A DNA stretch of 64,000 nt from Paragonimus skrjabini miyazakii (taxonomy: Eukaryota; Platyhelminthes; Trematoda; Plagiorchiida; Troglotrematidae), in the NCBI GenBank assembly GCA_014338405.1, contig JTDE01000954.1, positions 74,942 to 138,941 of the forward strand, given 5' to 3'. A model generated the notes under the pieces. That model was not told the DNA's origin and ran no database searches. It was given only the letters and a program-made list of their open reading frames with translations. Each line of letters starts with the position of its first letter. Within the stretch, counting starts at the first letter, position 1. A program made the translations under genes and the position numbers. Below are positions 39,276-52,825 of the stretch, one piece after another.

Positions 39276-40924
39276 CTGGACTAAGTGATAGGTTAAAGCA
39301 AGAGAAAAAATGGTTGATCTTATCTCACAGAAACAAAATAAAATTGAACAAGTCCAAGCGCAACCATATTTTGGCTTCCGAACTGAGTAGAATCCACAAG
39401 TATTTTCGGGCGACACGACTTACCGGTTTGGTGCAACATAGACCACCCAAATCTACATACCTTTCTCGCAGGTGGTTGGTTTTGTTTTCCGTTTCGCTGG
39501 ACGCACCGATCAAATGTACACCTTTGTCAGTGCATGTCTGTATGCTTCATAAAAATGAGTAGCCCACAAAGTGATGGAAAGACTCAGTCTAACACTGAAG
39601 ATCACCTGTGAAAGCGAACGGTACGAGAGGACCGTTTGTCGCAACTCTGGTGACCAAAAGAACCGCAATACACGTTAATACAGGTTATGCTCCTTCCCTT
39701 TAGTTGCTCATGCAACAGATGGGGACGCAATTGAGTGTTGTTTGCAAAATGAGGATGTTAAACTTGACGATAAGAACAGACGATCTGCAGATTAGACGAA
39801 CTACAAATAACTGGGTCAAACATGTACACCTAGCATTAGGAGAGGTGATGTTGTGTCCCTGTATTCACATAGCGTGAGGATTAACTGAGAAGCAGCGTGT
39901 TTGCATGTTTACATGTGCTATCCGATTGAGCGCTGTGTTCTTGATCACGTCATATACGGTTGGCGTTGGAAACGTTGTCTGAAATCCCTGTTTTTTTATT
40001 CATAATCGCACTGTGACGGCCGAACGATTAGCGTCACCTACACGAGCTGATGTGATGTCAAATCTACTGCGGGCACAAGACAAATTCTGAAATTATTCTA
40101 CAATATCTATTGATACAGCACCTCGTTTGAAAACCTGACAATTCTTATAAGCAGATGATTCCAGCAAGCCCTCTCGGAAACATGAGTTGGGAATAGCTCG
40201 CACGAAAATGAGTGTTCAAGCTGGGAAGAAGCTCTTCAGCAAGGTACCTCATAGCGCCGGAATTAATTGGTTCGAAACACCAATCACATTCCGTTCACCT
40301 CTCAATAACCGAGCCATTTGCTGCTGTTGAACTACCATACAGAATTGCGCGGATTGTAAGACCTGTCCTGTTATCAGTTTTATCTGTTAGTCGCTATAGA
40401 TGAAGTCATTTTACTTGCGTCCGTCAATCACGAATGGTTTCATGAGTTAAAAAACCAGCAATGAAATAGTGCCAGCATAGTTAGGATAATCATGAAAAGT
40501 GAAGGTCGTAAACAACTGTTTCCCGTAATTCACCTCTAGCCATATATGGTCTCAACAGATTTATTGGACTCACATACAAACCTGAAATAATGTCACATAG
40601 AATAATAATAGTCACCTCAACGATGTGCATAACAATCTAACTGGGTGGAGGCTTGTTTGTTTGTTTGTGTGCGCTGTGTGCGCTGTGTGTACTTGAGAAA
40701 TGTAAACAGTAGGTGATAATGTGTCGATCAGAGTAATATACGGAAAGAAAGGGACCAAATTCCTCACTGCTCTGAATCTGACCAAACCGCGGGTTGCATT
40801 TTCAAACAATTCCAAACGACATGTCGACAATTACTCACCAGTTATTTTGACCCCTACGTTACTGTAGGTTTCATCGCCTGACTCTAGCTTCTGTTCTCCA
40901 AGATTTGACCGTTATCGAATAGGT
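39276..40924. other. no supported gene
   Basis: Contains a short GTTT/GTGTGCGCT simple-repeat patch near 40,650-40,690. Otherwise nothing recognised. The 5' part of PLE2 might begin here but cannot be seen. Confidence 0.35.
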
Positions 40925-42420
40925 ATGGTGGTTCAACTTGAAGATGTGTCTCAGCAATTAAGCAAATTGACTTCATTATTGAAAGTTAACGCTGTAAGTT
41001 GCAAGTATTCCATTGTAAAAGCCCGCTATGAATACCGCCATAGTACAGCATCCAAATGCAACCTCTCGACTCAAAAGGTCGTAAAGAAGTTGCAGAGAAA
41101 TCACACTGCTATCGTAACAAAGCCGTGCTATGCAGCGGCAGTAGTTCTACTAGGTAACTCAGATCATATTGACAAGATATATTATACTTTACCAATAAAT
41201 CCAGTTTTCTAAAAATGAAATTGGGGAGAAGTGAAATGATATTATTAAAGAGGAACCAATCTGAACTACTTCGCCAGATGTAACAAACGGACGTGATTGA
41301 CACACATACTTCTGAGTAAATCAGACGAATAGGTAGAATTGCAATTCTGTGTGGACCCCCCGAAGTTCCTAAACGCGGATTGTCAGTACGTTTGATTTTT
41401 GATGCGAATAATTTACGATGTCATAGTTTCGTCCGATGGCTAGTTCAAACGTTGCAGCCAATCGGAATGAGAATAACTCCACTTAGTCTTAAAGACACGT
41501 CTGAGTTTATGAATTCCGTCGACCACCTCAAAGATGTGAATCAGTATATGCGTTCTGCAACTGTCCCGTCATTAATCACAAATATACCGTTTAAAGAAGC
41601 AGTAGAATGCATACTTAGGTACGTCGAATAGGATGTAGTAGACGCAAATATTCCTGTCGGAAAACTGGAGGAATTGCTGCTACTCTGTACAACAACTGTT
41701 TGGTTTCGGTTCAGCGATTTCATACATGGACAGAAAGACGGGATTAGATATGTGATCTTCAAGCGTTTCGCTGCCGGTGTACATTTTACTTCCAACGTGA
41801 TACTCAGTCAGTTAGGACACACAGTTTTTGAATTTCTGTCCAATATAACTGGTGAGGATGACTATTCGGCATGATTAAACATCCCACCGATGATCAGGGT
41901 CACCTGTTGAATTATAGACGTACACACGCAAAAGTATCGTTTACTCTACAAGGACGGAAAGATGTGTTACCTGTTCTTGTTGTAGTAGTGCGTCGTAAGA
42001 TGGACGGATATATCTGAATGAACATTCATGAGAAAAAGACGTGAACGGAACAGTGCACTCATTATCTTAGCTATTTTCCAAGGATGTAGAAACGAAAGTT
42101 ACCTCGCTATCTTACAAGTTATCATAACAGATACCATAGTCGGAAACTTACAACAAATCCGAAAGGTATTGAATCAAAATGAAAATCCAGAAGGATATCT
42201 AGACAGGAGTATGAGGTTGGCAAATATTCAGCCGGTAATGGAAACATTGGCGGTAAACCATATTTTAATCAGATAGGCGTTTAAAGGCGAGACAGCGAGT
42301 AAACTGATAAGTCGCAACCTGACAAACGCACCGCCTAGACGCACTATCTATTACAGAAGGTCAAATCAATAAAGAGGCAGCATCTTTCAAAAGAAATTCT
42401 CAACCTGAGTTTCGCTCATG
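40925..42420 (+). mobile_element. Penelope-like retroelement, copy 2 (PLE2), inactive
   Basis: Ordered matches to Penelope-like proteins: KKLQRNHTAIVTKP with VVLLGNSDHIDKI (pre-RT motif, about 41,080-41,180), a degraded RLIFDANN/VRWLVQTLQPI/LKDTSEFMNSVDHL block (41,389-41,540), motif A region SLITNIPFKEAVE (41,569 on), LEELLLLCTTTVWFRFSD then GQKDG (to about 41,740), a possible motif C remnant (GEDD, about 41,857), VLPVLVVVVRRKMDGYI (about 41,969), HYLSYFPRM with KLPRYL (about 42,060-42,100), LQQIRKVLNQN (about 42,157) and FKGETASKLISRNLTNA (about 42,280). Stops and frame changes are frequent. The GIY-YIG part is not visible. Confidence 0.8.
41380..41874 (+). pseudogene. PLE2 reverse transcriptase core, motif A catalytic Asp lost
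   Basis: In the first frame (41,380-41,631) motif A, usually SFDV-x-SLFTN, reads SATVPSLITN: the catalytic Asp is Thr (ACT, 41,560-41,562). A TAG ends this frame at 41,629. A second stretch (41,632-41,870) carries the LLLLCT/FRFSDFI/GQKDG block, after which motif B has slipped frame and contains a TGA. The element cannot make a working RT. Confidence 0.75.
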
Positions 42421-43841
42421 CTGAAGTTCGTCAGTGATGCGCATCCATGCCTTGGTCGGGATTTGAATTCCAACCACACTTTTGTGAATCCACCCTGTCA
42501 TTGACCTCACATTAGGCACGATCTAATGCAAATGCTTGGTCACATCTGCTATGGAAAATGTATCAAATCGGAACTATTTACAAAGGATAAAGAAAAGTAT
42601 TCGTCGGTTGAACGATAAGGTCACTGCTGCTGTATGACTAATCGAAGCAGGTGTAAGTAGTACAGTTAAGCAGAACTCAAATCAGAGAGAGTGAGATCAT
42701 TATGCAACGCTAGTACCAATAGGCTAGATGCAGTGCATTTAGTTCAATCACAAAACTGTCACTGAAAGTAAATGTGGTTGGGTGTTGTGTGAATTTTCGA
42801 AGTTCGCTCGTGTGTTGTGATTTCTTGGGTTAACGCTGATACTTGCGAGGATTGATCAAGTACGTCATTTTTTATGGAAGTATGCTTATCATCAAAGATA
42901 TTTATGATCAAGTTTCAATTTTCCTATTATTAACTGCAGAATGAATAAGAATGAAATGGTTGAAATTTCCTAAAAAAAGTCGTCAGGAACACCGTGTAAC
43001 AGACAAACTTGTTTCCGGTGATCCATTATCAGGTCAAATAGGTAAGATCCATATGGAACAGTGTCATCCGAGCGGAACGAGAAAGATAAGTAGCAATTTC
43101 AGATAAATTGAACCAAATCGTAGATTTAAACGGATACAGCGCATTACCACAATCACGCTTCAGTTGTAGCTCAAATGTAACCGTGTCAGTTTGATCGATT
43201 ATGGAGTGAGTAGTGAGCCATGGTAGCCGCCAGACCTGAAAGTGAAATTATCAATCACTAATATAGTGTCTGCAATCCACGCCAATAAAACACGTGGTGT
43301 AAGTAGTAATGAATACTTTGGATGGTTACAGATTACACGTCCAGGTAATCTGTCAGATATCCTTATTCAGTGCTATACTTATACCTTTCCAGTAGTGTAC
43401 ATAGTTCCACCATCTCACGGGGAAATGTGATCAAATATTTAGAGATGATATTTCAATTGTGCCTAGTGTGAGGCTCATGAAGCGGTGGTTAACAAGGTTA
43501 TCACACAAAACCCGACATGTAACGAGGTGCATTCAGTGTTTTTATACGTATATGTTTTGTGTTTTTTTTGGGGGGGGGGAGCGGATTGGTCAGAACACTA
43601 AATAGAGGTTACCGTTGCCCATTCAAGATCAAGTGGAACATGATATATAATATTTTCAAACGTTCAACGGTATCTTACAGATGATTTGATTATATTGCCA
43701 CATTGAGTTTACACCTGTCTTCCCGAAATTATTATTTTTGTGTCAACATACTAAATATTCTGATGTGTATTTTTACACTTATCTCCTTCCACTCTCTTTC
43801 AAGTCACTAAGTTCTGTGTATACTTGGATATCCACCAGTTT
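42421..43841. other. no supported gene
   Basis: Holds a T8-G9 homopolymer pair near 43,563-43,580 that is a likely sequencing or assembly weak point. No gene recognised. Confidence 0.4.
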
Positions 43842-43910
43842 GGATAAGTAGCTCAGCCACTCGATCATCGCATGCACATGTTTCAGATTCGATAGGATCA
43901 CAACTAGGCA
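43842..43910 (+). repeat. degenerate tRNA-like sequence
   Basis: AAGTAGCTCAGCCA resembles box A and CAGATTCGATAGGATC resembles a diverged box B at the usual spacing. The acceptor stem does not pair. It may be a worn family B head. Confidence 0.3.
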
Positions 43911-46900
43911 TTTCATTTTGCAACAGAGCATTCACAACTGGTTTAAAGCTTCTCAACTTACATTTTGAAGCTGAATGAGATGTTTTAGTTAATCAAAACG
44001 TTTAACTTGTTTTCAAATCTAACTTCTTAGAGAGATTCGATCCAATTGATCAATGAATTTTAGCAGAATTATTCGTGTCCTTGTGGAATGTTTGCAGTCA
44101 ATTTATTGAATATCGGGTTACAAATAACAGTAAATGCTGAGCATATGAAATAAATAACGAACCAGCTACATCCATTCATTCTGATGGAAAACATTTGAAA
44201 ACGCATTAGTAACACTGAGTAGGAATCCCTTTGATGAAATCACAAAACAAAAATGCACGATTAGCACAACTAAGTCAGATTATTCCAGTTATTTCGTTTA
44301 TTTCAGTTTAAGAAGCAGGATTTGTTATTTGACACGACGGGTATGACGAAAATTGATGACTTCGTACAAGATTGTGTCACCCCTTAAATCATCCCATGAT
44401 TTATTCGTTGACTACAGCTGTTCATTTGGGACATACAAATTGAAAATACCTAGAGGTGAGTTCTATCACGATCAACCCAATCAAAGGTTGTCATGAATCA
44501 TCAAACTCATTTATACAACTTACTGAAATCTGGCAAGCAACGTCCAAGCTCCAACAGAAGACGCGTCAGCCAGGCCAAGTCAGTGTGTGAGATGGGGACC
44601 ACTGTACTCTGTTTACGGGGGCAGAATGACTTCCTCATTTGACTGAAAGGAAATTTTGGGCGGACGGTATTCCCTGACATCCAACCACTCACCGTATTAA
44701 TGTGTCCTGTCCACTCACTTGAATTGGTCGATATCAAATTGATTCACATGGTCCGAATATTTTTGGTTAAACTTTCGATCACAGAGTAGCCAGTTCAGTC
44801 GAAATTGTGAGATGGATCATTTCGTTTATCATCGTTTTACTAAGGGACCTAAAGTAGGTGACCTCGGTGAATCAGAATGAGCCGATCGTGAAAAACATGT
44901 ACCAACATCACGGTTAAATACTACCTCTTGAGGTTTTCCACTTGCTTCCAGTTCTTCAACTACAGTTGATTGTTCAGTGTTTAAGATATCACGTGATTTG
45001 GTAGGCAAAAGAGTAAATATCTGAAATAATGGTTATCTAAGCAAAATTCTTAGTTTTAAAGTGCCGGTTTTTCAAACTGAACAAACGACGTTCAACAGTC
45101 TTTGCAATGAAATGCAAAATAAGAATTCCAGCAAAGTGACAGGATTATTCCAGATTGAATTAACAAATTAACGTTGTATTGTGTTTTCGAATAAAACACC
45201 GGCGTGATTACGCTGAATGTTATAATACACCTTAGCTTAACATAATTGAAATGTGGCATAGTATACTGCGCCTCGTCAGACATACGGCAGTTGATTTGAA
45301 GGTGTAGCATTCTGTGTTTCAAATTAATTGTTCTAGTATGCTCAACTGCACTTGATTTTCGCGCCAAACTCAACCGTCTGTAATAAATTCATTAACTTCG
45401 ACAGAACCAACCTAATTTCAAACATGTGACCTCCAAGGTTAGTTCGCAATTTTGACAATTATATTCGCATATGTGGATCTGCCTTCAACTTCATGTTATC
45501 AGTTTACCAAATTTCTTCATAAAGATTACACGCGTTTGTCTCGGCTGGCCTCAACGATAAAACAGAACTTCAGCGGAATGTTAACTGAACAGACTGGAGA
45601 GCAGAGTTCATTCACTTAACGAAACTGATGATCGTGAGTCTGTCTCCAATAACAAACACAATTGTTTGGTACATTTCAACTCAACAAATATCATACCTTA
45701 CATTATTCATTACCTCATAAATAGGTTGGTGGGATACCAAGTCTAAAACGAAAAAATGGATAGATGAGTAAATGGAACGGATCATCACTTTTCTTTGTAT
45801 CTGACTTTGATTCTTCGAGAAATAACCAACGAGGATTATCCTTCAAATTCATCTTTAAATGTGCCCTTGATCCAGGTAATATATGCGACGGCTCCTCCGG
45901 TTCTGCTGACGTGTAAGCACGGGTTACTCGTCCCGAGTTTACCTTTAGACGATGGTCACTGTTGAACCAGAAGTTCTGTCATCAGAGTTTTGCAGTTTCA
46001 TAATGATGGTAACACAAGTAGGTGAATGAATGGGCTCACTATTATTTATGGCCATGAAACAGTCGAGAGGTTTTGATGCCGAACCCCGAAATCTGTGGAG
46101 AACACTAACCCTTCTCAGGAATATGGAATTCAGGTTCTTTTCAATTTAAGTGGATGTTATTTTATGCGTCGTGGCTTCACAAACTTGTGAAGTTGATTCT
46201 GTTGTTCGCAATTTGACGTCCGTAATGTCAGAAAGGGACAATTTGCATGGGCTATTTCAAAATGAGTTGACCGGAGAATGACATTGAAAACCCGTGATGA
46301 GAAATTGTACTTCACTATTCGCCGAGCGTAGAAATTACTCACATTCCTGCAATGAGCATTTCTTGACCAAACTAAGGACAGAAGTGTAGATCCGGAATAA
46401 CTCTTGGTCAAATCAGGCTGGGACACGAGGGACTGCACGTGATCAGTGTTAACACTAAGCTTCCTTTGATTACTAGTGTTAGCATACAAATGTTTGTGAA
46501 GATGTGCAGAATTAAAAGAACCTTACATTAGGTGATGGAGGATCAAAGCTGCCAGAATGCTGGCTCATTTGTTTATCACCGAAATCTACCTGTTAATATA
46601 TGTTAGAATTTTCGCACAGATTTAAGATGAACGGAAATACGTTGTAAACAGTTAAGGTCAAAATTAAATTTGATGCATAATGTACAACTCTGAAGCAAGT
46701 TGCAGAAATAGAATTCATGTGGGAGTTGTAGAGAATTCTGTGAGCACCAGCACAAGAACCGGAAGAAATTTTGACCAGCTGTGAGAAGATCAATGTTAAA
46801 GAAGCTCCGCTTTTGTGGCTTATATGGTGGCAGTAAAAGCACCAAAATTGTTTAGAGTGAATTGGTACTTTCTCCAAGCATATTGGGAACGAGAGCATTT

Positions 46901-49157
46901 CTCTTGTTCCAACTCCTTTATTTCGTGTTACGTTCACGTTTTTGAAATGTTGTTTATGATCACTGAAATTCAGATTGGATGAACAAACTTACAGTTGATC
47001 GCAGCTGATTTTTCGCTAATTTGCTGCATCTGTAGCCGTATGTGTATTATTTGATTATTGGTGATTAGGTCCGTTGGATGCTAGCTTCTTGGTTTTTCCA
47101 CTAACCTGTGCAAAGACGTCCGATATCTCTTCGACATCAGAACTTTAACTTTCTGTATGACATTTTTTTTGTGTTTGGACGGATTAAGGTGTATTATGTT
47201 GCAAAGTGTTGCATTATTTATCTCATTTGAATGTGCGTCAGCTGCTGGTCAAATGTATATCTTTCCCATTGCTCACTGACGCAGTTTTGTGAACTGCAAT
47301 AGATTAGCAATAAAATATCACATATATTATTGGTAATTTTGTACATCGGTGTTAAATTCAAACAGATCCAACTGCGCGTATGCAACGGGCTTTGCCTGAA
47401 TTACAACCAGCTGTAATAACTGCATATCCACATTCGGCGGGTGCTCTGTCGATATCCTGCACTGATAATTTTCCACTTCGGAACACGTGGGATCTTAGTC
47501 AGTGCGTTGGTTAGTGAATAAATAGCTCCAATGGAACGAATCTCAATTTTGCTTTGAAGTTAGAACGAAAAGCCTACACGCAAAGATTTTGACCATTTGG
47601 ATCGCATTCACGGTCCACTGCTTGTGCACATGCTAGCTGAAAATTTTCGCTTATGACACAGTGCGCTTACAATTTACTCATCTTGCGTATATCAACCTTC
47701 TTCAACCCGTTCGTCTGCAGTTCACTTTTGCTGACATTCACCTGTAACCTCTCACGTGTTAGGACGGGTCTGTTCGTTTCCCGCAGGCGTGACCGTAACT
47801 AGGATGAGCCGATATTTAAAGGTGAGTCATGTCTATATACATAACCGGCCAGTATCAAGGCAAAGTAACGAAGTAAAATGCTCACACAGTAAACAACGGT
47901 AGCGGAACTGGTTTGTGATGACAAGGCAACGACCTTGTATGGTAAAAATGATTACTAGTTCTAACCCAGTCGGTAATCAATAATGAGGGTGAAACCCTTT
48001 TGTATTGGTGACCATATGAACTGGCTGCTTAACGCAGTAAGGGCATTGTCTCAAGGAATTTCTTGAAAATATGCATTTTTCAACGTTTACGAGTGCCATG
48101 TTTACTTTAGTACCGGAAGCTTAATCGTGGTTCCTCTCGTCATACAAGCGATCAAATTTCTTACCTCATGACCATCAGTTTTCTCTCACCCACATTCATT
48201 TTATCACTAACTAAACACAATTTTCGGACCGTTCCCTCCAGTCAAGGAAACATGTGGAGTCGGGGTTAGAAACAAATAGGCCGACATTATTCCCCGCTAT
48301 TGGCAGCAATTGAGCAAATGAGATTATTGCAAATCGCGTTCCAATTTCAAATATTGTTATTTGCATGCTCGTAGATGGCATGTGGTTATCTTAAACTTAT
48401 GTTTGCAGATCGTGGATTGAGTTTGGACAGGCTGTCAATCGAACATATTTGTGTGCAACTTTTGCACTAGGACAAGCGTATCGAGCAGCCTGTTTCAAGA
48501 ATAACACCGTCATTTGGGGGGGTCCCGAAATTGTGTGATCCGGAAGTGGCAAATACTATTCGTCCCATGGAAGATTTGGTAAAATGCTACACTGTTAACA
48601 AAACGTGGCGAATACTCCGATTACTGAGAATAAATAGATCGGTGCTAATCTTACGGTCTGTGCTACGTTTCGAGCCACCAAATGTTATCGCTTGGTAAAG
48701 TATGGGAAGTAAGTTGGGTGATGTTTCCTCAATAAGATGAAACGAAGTGTCGCGGAAATGAGTGACAAGACCCCAGAATCATTCATACATATATTCAATT
48801 AAATTGTACCAAAAAATTACTCCTCCATTTTGGCTCTAACCAGCATTGCACGAATTCATTATGGTTTTTAAGTGGCAGGCAAGGACCGGTAGGCTAGAAT
48901 TATACATTTCACGTTGCACTGACTCATTAGCCTTGCTAGGACACCATTGGTCACAGTGTTTTTGCATATTTGTAGATCTAATTTTCATCCTGGATACTGT
49001 TACCTCAGTTGTAATCAGGACATTAGAATTCACAGTTCGGTGTATTCATCCAACAGATAAAACAAGTCTCATTCTTTTGACGTAAAAGGTAAGTATTGAA
49101 CCATTAGTTGAGTGGGAGATTCTAACAAACGGCCGAAGTTTTCAAACGAGAACGTGA
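43911..49157. other. no supported gene over about 5 kb
   Basis: A minus-strand stretch at 44,524-44,706 is open in two frames that look equally protein-like, so neither is called. A short ACAGTTGATCGCAGCTG at about 46,991-47,007 matches a family A arm block. A small ATG segment before GTGAGT at 47,804-47,822 could be a first coding exon, but is too short to judge. Confidence 0.35.
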
Positions 49158-49232
49158 ACCGAAATTCTGGTCCCGGTAGTGGCAAACAGATGTACTACTG
49201 CCAAACTCTAACAGCGAATCTGGCGCTTTAAC
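49158..49232 (+). repeat. family A fragment (centre and right arm)
   Basis: ACCGAAATTCTGGTCCCGGTAGTGGCAA, then GATGTACTACTGCC, AACTCTAAC and AGCGAATCTGGCGCTTT follow the box B end of the centre and the start of the right arm in the 12.5- and 16.3-kb copies. Confidence 0.55.
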
Positions 49233-52200
49233 ATTCACTTCTGAACTAGTCATCCCAAAATAATTCACCCCGAAATATCTTACCCAGAGACAATTCATCC
49301 TAGGGACATTTCACTTTGAGTAAATTCATCCCAACATTTTTACCGTACACGCCGTTATGCCCTAGAAGTCCGTTAATTAAAGGCGCTCACTCCTATTTAC
49401 ACAGTCACCTCTCAGAATCTATTTTATTAATTTGCAGTTCACCCTCAGTGCAATTATCTATATTGTGAACTTCAGACAGACTAAACCTACGCAACTTATT
49501 ACTCGTACAAATTTGTCCTTAAATAACTAATTGACACCTGTTATGTAGAGATGATTAACGTCAAAAACCAGTCAGGGACTGGAATGAAGCTTAGCGACTA
49601 ACTTTCACATGTGTCCACCGTATCGCAATACTTCACCGTTGTATTGTTGCCTTTTTTCTCACACCGTTCTAAGTGACATTCCTCTTGGGTATGATGTGCT
49701 CATTCGTTAAGATATCTATAAGTTTTTGGACATACGGATGCTTACATGTCCATGCTTTGTTCATTACGTTGTGCCATCCTTAAATCAAGTTATTCGTTTC
49801 TATGCGAGATGCACAAATGGTCTATATTCAATACACTGTGAATGACTAATGATTAACATTTTGGATCTACATGTACGGTGCTGGAATCGGAATAGGATAT
49901 ACCATCTTATTTTGGGGTGCTGGTTACTCAGTCCACTTATCCTCAATACAGAGCAACAAGGGTAAACAATTCAGCGATACTGCAATAGTTTGACACAGAT
50001 ACGCAAAAGCGGTCCGTATGTGATGGAGGGGAATAAATGATGAATCACGATACGTACACGTACACTTACGACCAGTTTTGACTGCGCCTTCTACACCGTT
50101 TTCAAACTGAGTTGTTGCACCTTGTGCTAGATGCGTCTCATGTTTTAGGGTTTAGAGAAATTCTTTTGAAAATACCCAGATCGGCCTTTTGAAAATCCAT
50201 CCATATGTTCACTGGTAAAAACTGTGGTTCGGGTTGTATCAGGCTAGAAAATAATGACTCGCAGCTTATGTATTGTTTGAAATAGGTGTATTGGCGACGA
50301 ACCGTGTACTAGTAAATTACATCTGAAGAAGCAAACGTGTAACTGGAATGTGATGTCTTTAATTGGTGAAGTTGTAATGTATAACGGAATGAATGTGTAG
50401 TATAGGTGTTAGGATGAATTGTGTTGAGGTGAATTGTATTTGGTATGAATGATCCTCAGATGGGTAGGTCGGTTATCATGAAACGTGGGTGTATTGTTTC
50501 TTTTCAAAAAGAATCACCTGAAAAATGTGCGTGAGGGTGACATTCAAAGATTAATTGCACTATTTTAATATCGAACACTTTGATAATTCGTAAGGACCGC
50601 ATCCCGAGATATCGTTGATCGACGTTGACTACTTTCCTCACCACCAAAATAAACCTGCTTCCTTCGTAAACCATATCTATACCACCATGCCACATGTGTC
50701 ACAAACTAAATTTGTAATGCCTCTATCATCAATGTCCATGGTACGTATGTAAATTCACCTTCTTAATAGTGGTGAAAAATGATTTAAAAGGAAGAGTGTT
50801 TTACCTTCATCTCGTCAGTAGCGATAAAAAGACGCATAAAGCGAGATTTGCACGTCTGGTTTAATCGCCCAATTCAGGTGGCAACAACACTGGAAACGAC
50901 CCAGATGGAGCTTTACAGCAGAGCAGTGAATTTTATCAGTATCAAAACAACCAGACTGACCACGCCTACAGTTTATAAACGTACAGGATCATTCGATAAG
51001 TACTGATCAACACTGCTTCGGAACGCGGAATTGACTCAAATTCGGATTATACAATAACATATCAAATGAGTTGACTGGGTTGTCAGCATAACCTGCTATG
51101 AGCAAAGAAGTAATTCCGATCACACGTTTTGTTACCGCTGCTTTTTATGTCATTGCACTTTTTGATGCGAAACCATCCAGCATTTTCCGTTCAATCCGAT
51201 TTCACAAATTCTCAAACTACCTTTGTGTTCGCGACCGGTCTAGTCCCTTAAAAGAAACTGTATGCTTCAGCACATGGGTTATAACCTTCTGTTGTGTCTG
51301 CGTAAATTGAGCTGATAAGATGTTTTGCATCTGTTTCCGTTCATCTGTTGAGGGCGTGAACTCTTAGCCCATATCAGCCAAAGTGGTCCGAAGACCGTAT
51401 AGAATTTTAGCGCCTTATGTTTCGAATTTAGGCCATCTCAATGTATTTTTATGATTGATTGTTAGTATAGTATTATCTAATAGGTCACATCGATAATCAG
51501 TCAAAAATGTTTCCGAAGAAAAATCCATCCAAATGGCTAGTAATAACATAGTGGGACGAGCCAAAATTCCCACACTACACGATATTTTACACTAGCATGC
51601 GGTCTAACCGAGTTAAGCAACCGAACGCTTGCCATACACATCTAAGTCATGGCTATGCTCGTCAGGGTGGGATTCTGTTCCCTCTGGGTCACACTTGTTT
51701 TCTTCTTTGCCGAATTATGTGCAAGCTACGATCGTCATTGATCCTTGTTCGCTCGGCTTGGTTGAAACGCCAATTATTGTAAATCTGTGCGCATTGCTGT
51801 GAATTCATCAGGATATATTTGTTTCCGCTTCTGCACTACTCTACCAGCATGACCCATTAATTTTGGTTGACGCCGGATACTCTGGTAGGGAAAACCAAAG
51901 AAAACTGTCGAGTCACCTTCAACTGAATTCCAATCAATCAAGAACATGCTAAAACCGGTTAAGAAAGACGTTGAGATATGTCATAGTAGAAAATGTATAT
52001 CATTCTACGGTGTACTTTTGGCGAAGCTCTCAAGCGTTATGTGGCATGTCACTGGAAGACTAGTAGGTACAGTGACAAAATCATATTGATTCTTCACGAA
52101 TTTACTCACCCACTCCCATTAGGGCTCGATATATGACTACGCCAATTTACCAAAATTAGTGTTAATTCTAGATAACTCCTTCTACAGCCAGCGGTAAAAT

Positions 52201-52551
52201 GCTGACGAGGATTAACAAAGTCTTGTAGTTTTGCTAAATTATAAACCGCAGTCATTTGGCGACCAGTAGCAGGATTAATAAAAGGCAGGAATTCTTGCTG
52301 CAGTTCATCAATAACGAATTATTATAGAAAGAAATAATAGCACTTTGCTTCCCCTTTTCAGTTGCAAACCTAACACAGGATTCATTAACCAGGTCATGGT
52401 AGCTCAATGTTCCAAAATGGTTTTTTGATTATTTATTCCCCATTGTTTAAAAACAAGTTAAAAGTCTGAAGTCTACAAGTTAGTAAAAACTTACGACGTT
52501 ACCACATCTGTGACTTTTTGGTGAATGATAATTAACGGAGTAGGATAATAA
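49233..52551. other. no supported gene
   Basis: Nothing recognised. Confidence 0.4.
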
Positions 52552-52825
52552 AGGGGAATAAATGAAATGAAGGATTTTTACTTATACCTTGTAAGGATTA
52601 TTGAAACATTAATCATACCGAGACGCGTTGAAAGTGAAATTCAAGAAAGACGCCGAGTATGAAAAATTTCAGGCTGACAGGCCACCTCTTGTTAGTATTT
52701 GTGATAGAAGTCATGAATCACTTCAACGTTGTTCGGTTGACTACGCTGATTGGAGAGTCGGTCTAGCGCCACTTCTGAATCAATCGAATCTCACTCGTAG
52801 TCATCTGCTGAGGACGTTGTCGTGA
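52552..52825 (+). other. protein-like open stretch in two successive frames
   Basis: One frame opens at 52,552 with an ATG at 52,567 and gives MKDFYLYLVRIIETLIIP then RRVESEIQERRR before a TGA near 52,661. An overlapping frame (52,628-52,822) gives KFKKDAEYEKFQADRPPLVS and a further 40 codons to TGA. Both are charged and plausible, yet cannot both be right without a frameshift. A GTATGA donor ends the first. This may be a damaged or wrongly assembled exon, or chance in GAA-rich DNA. No family recognised. Confidence 0.22.

Noticed and set aside
39011..39562. 183-codon plus-strand open frame, longest in the window
   Set aside because: No recognisable motif, and composition rich in Ser, Arg, Cys and Leu as expected from non-coding translation. 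The opposite strand reads more like protein over part of it. A few frames of this length are expected by chance in 64 kb at this base composition.
43563..43580. T/G homopolymer pair as a structural or regulatory signal
   Set aside because: More likely a simple homopolymer and a sequencing weak point. No context supports a function.
44524..44706. Minus-strand exon candidate ending at GTAAGT
   Set aside because: Two different frames over the same bases look equally protein-like, and the acceptor has no pyrimidine tract. Cannot choose, so not annotated.
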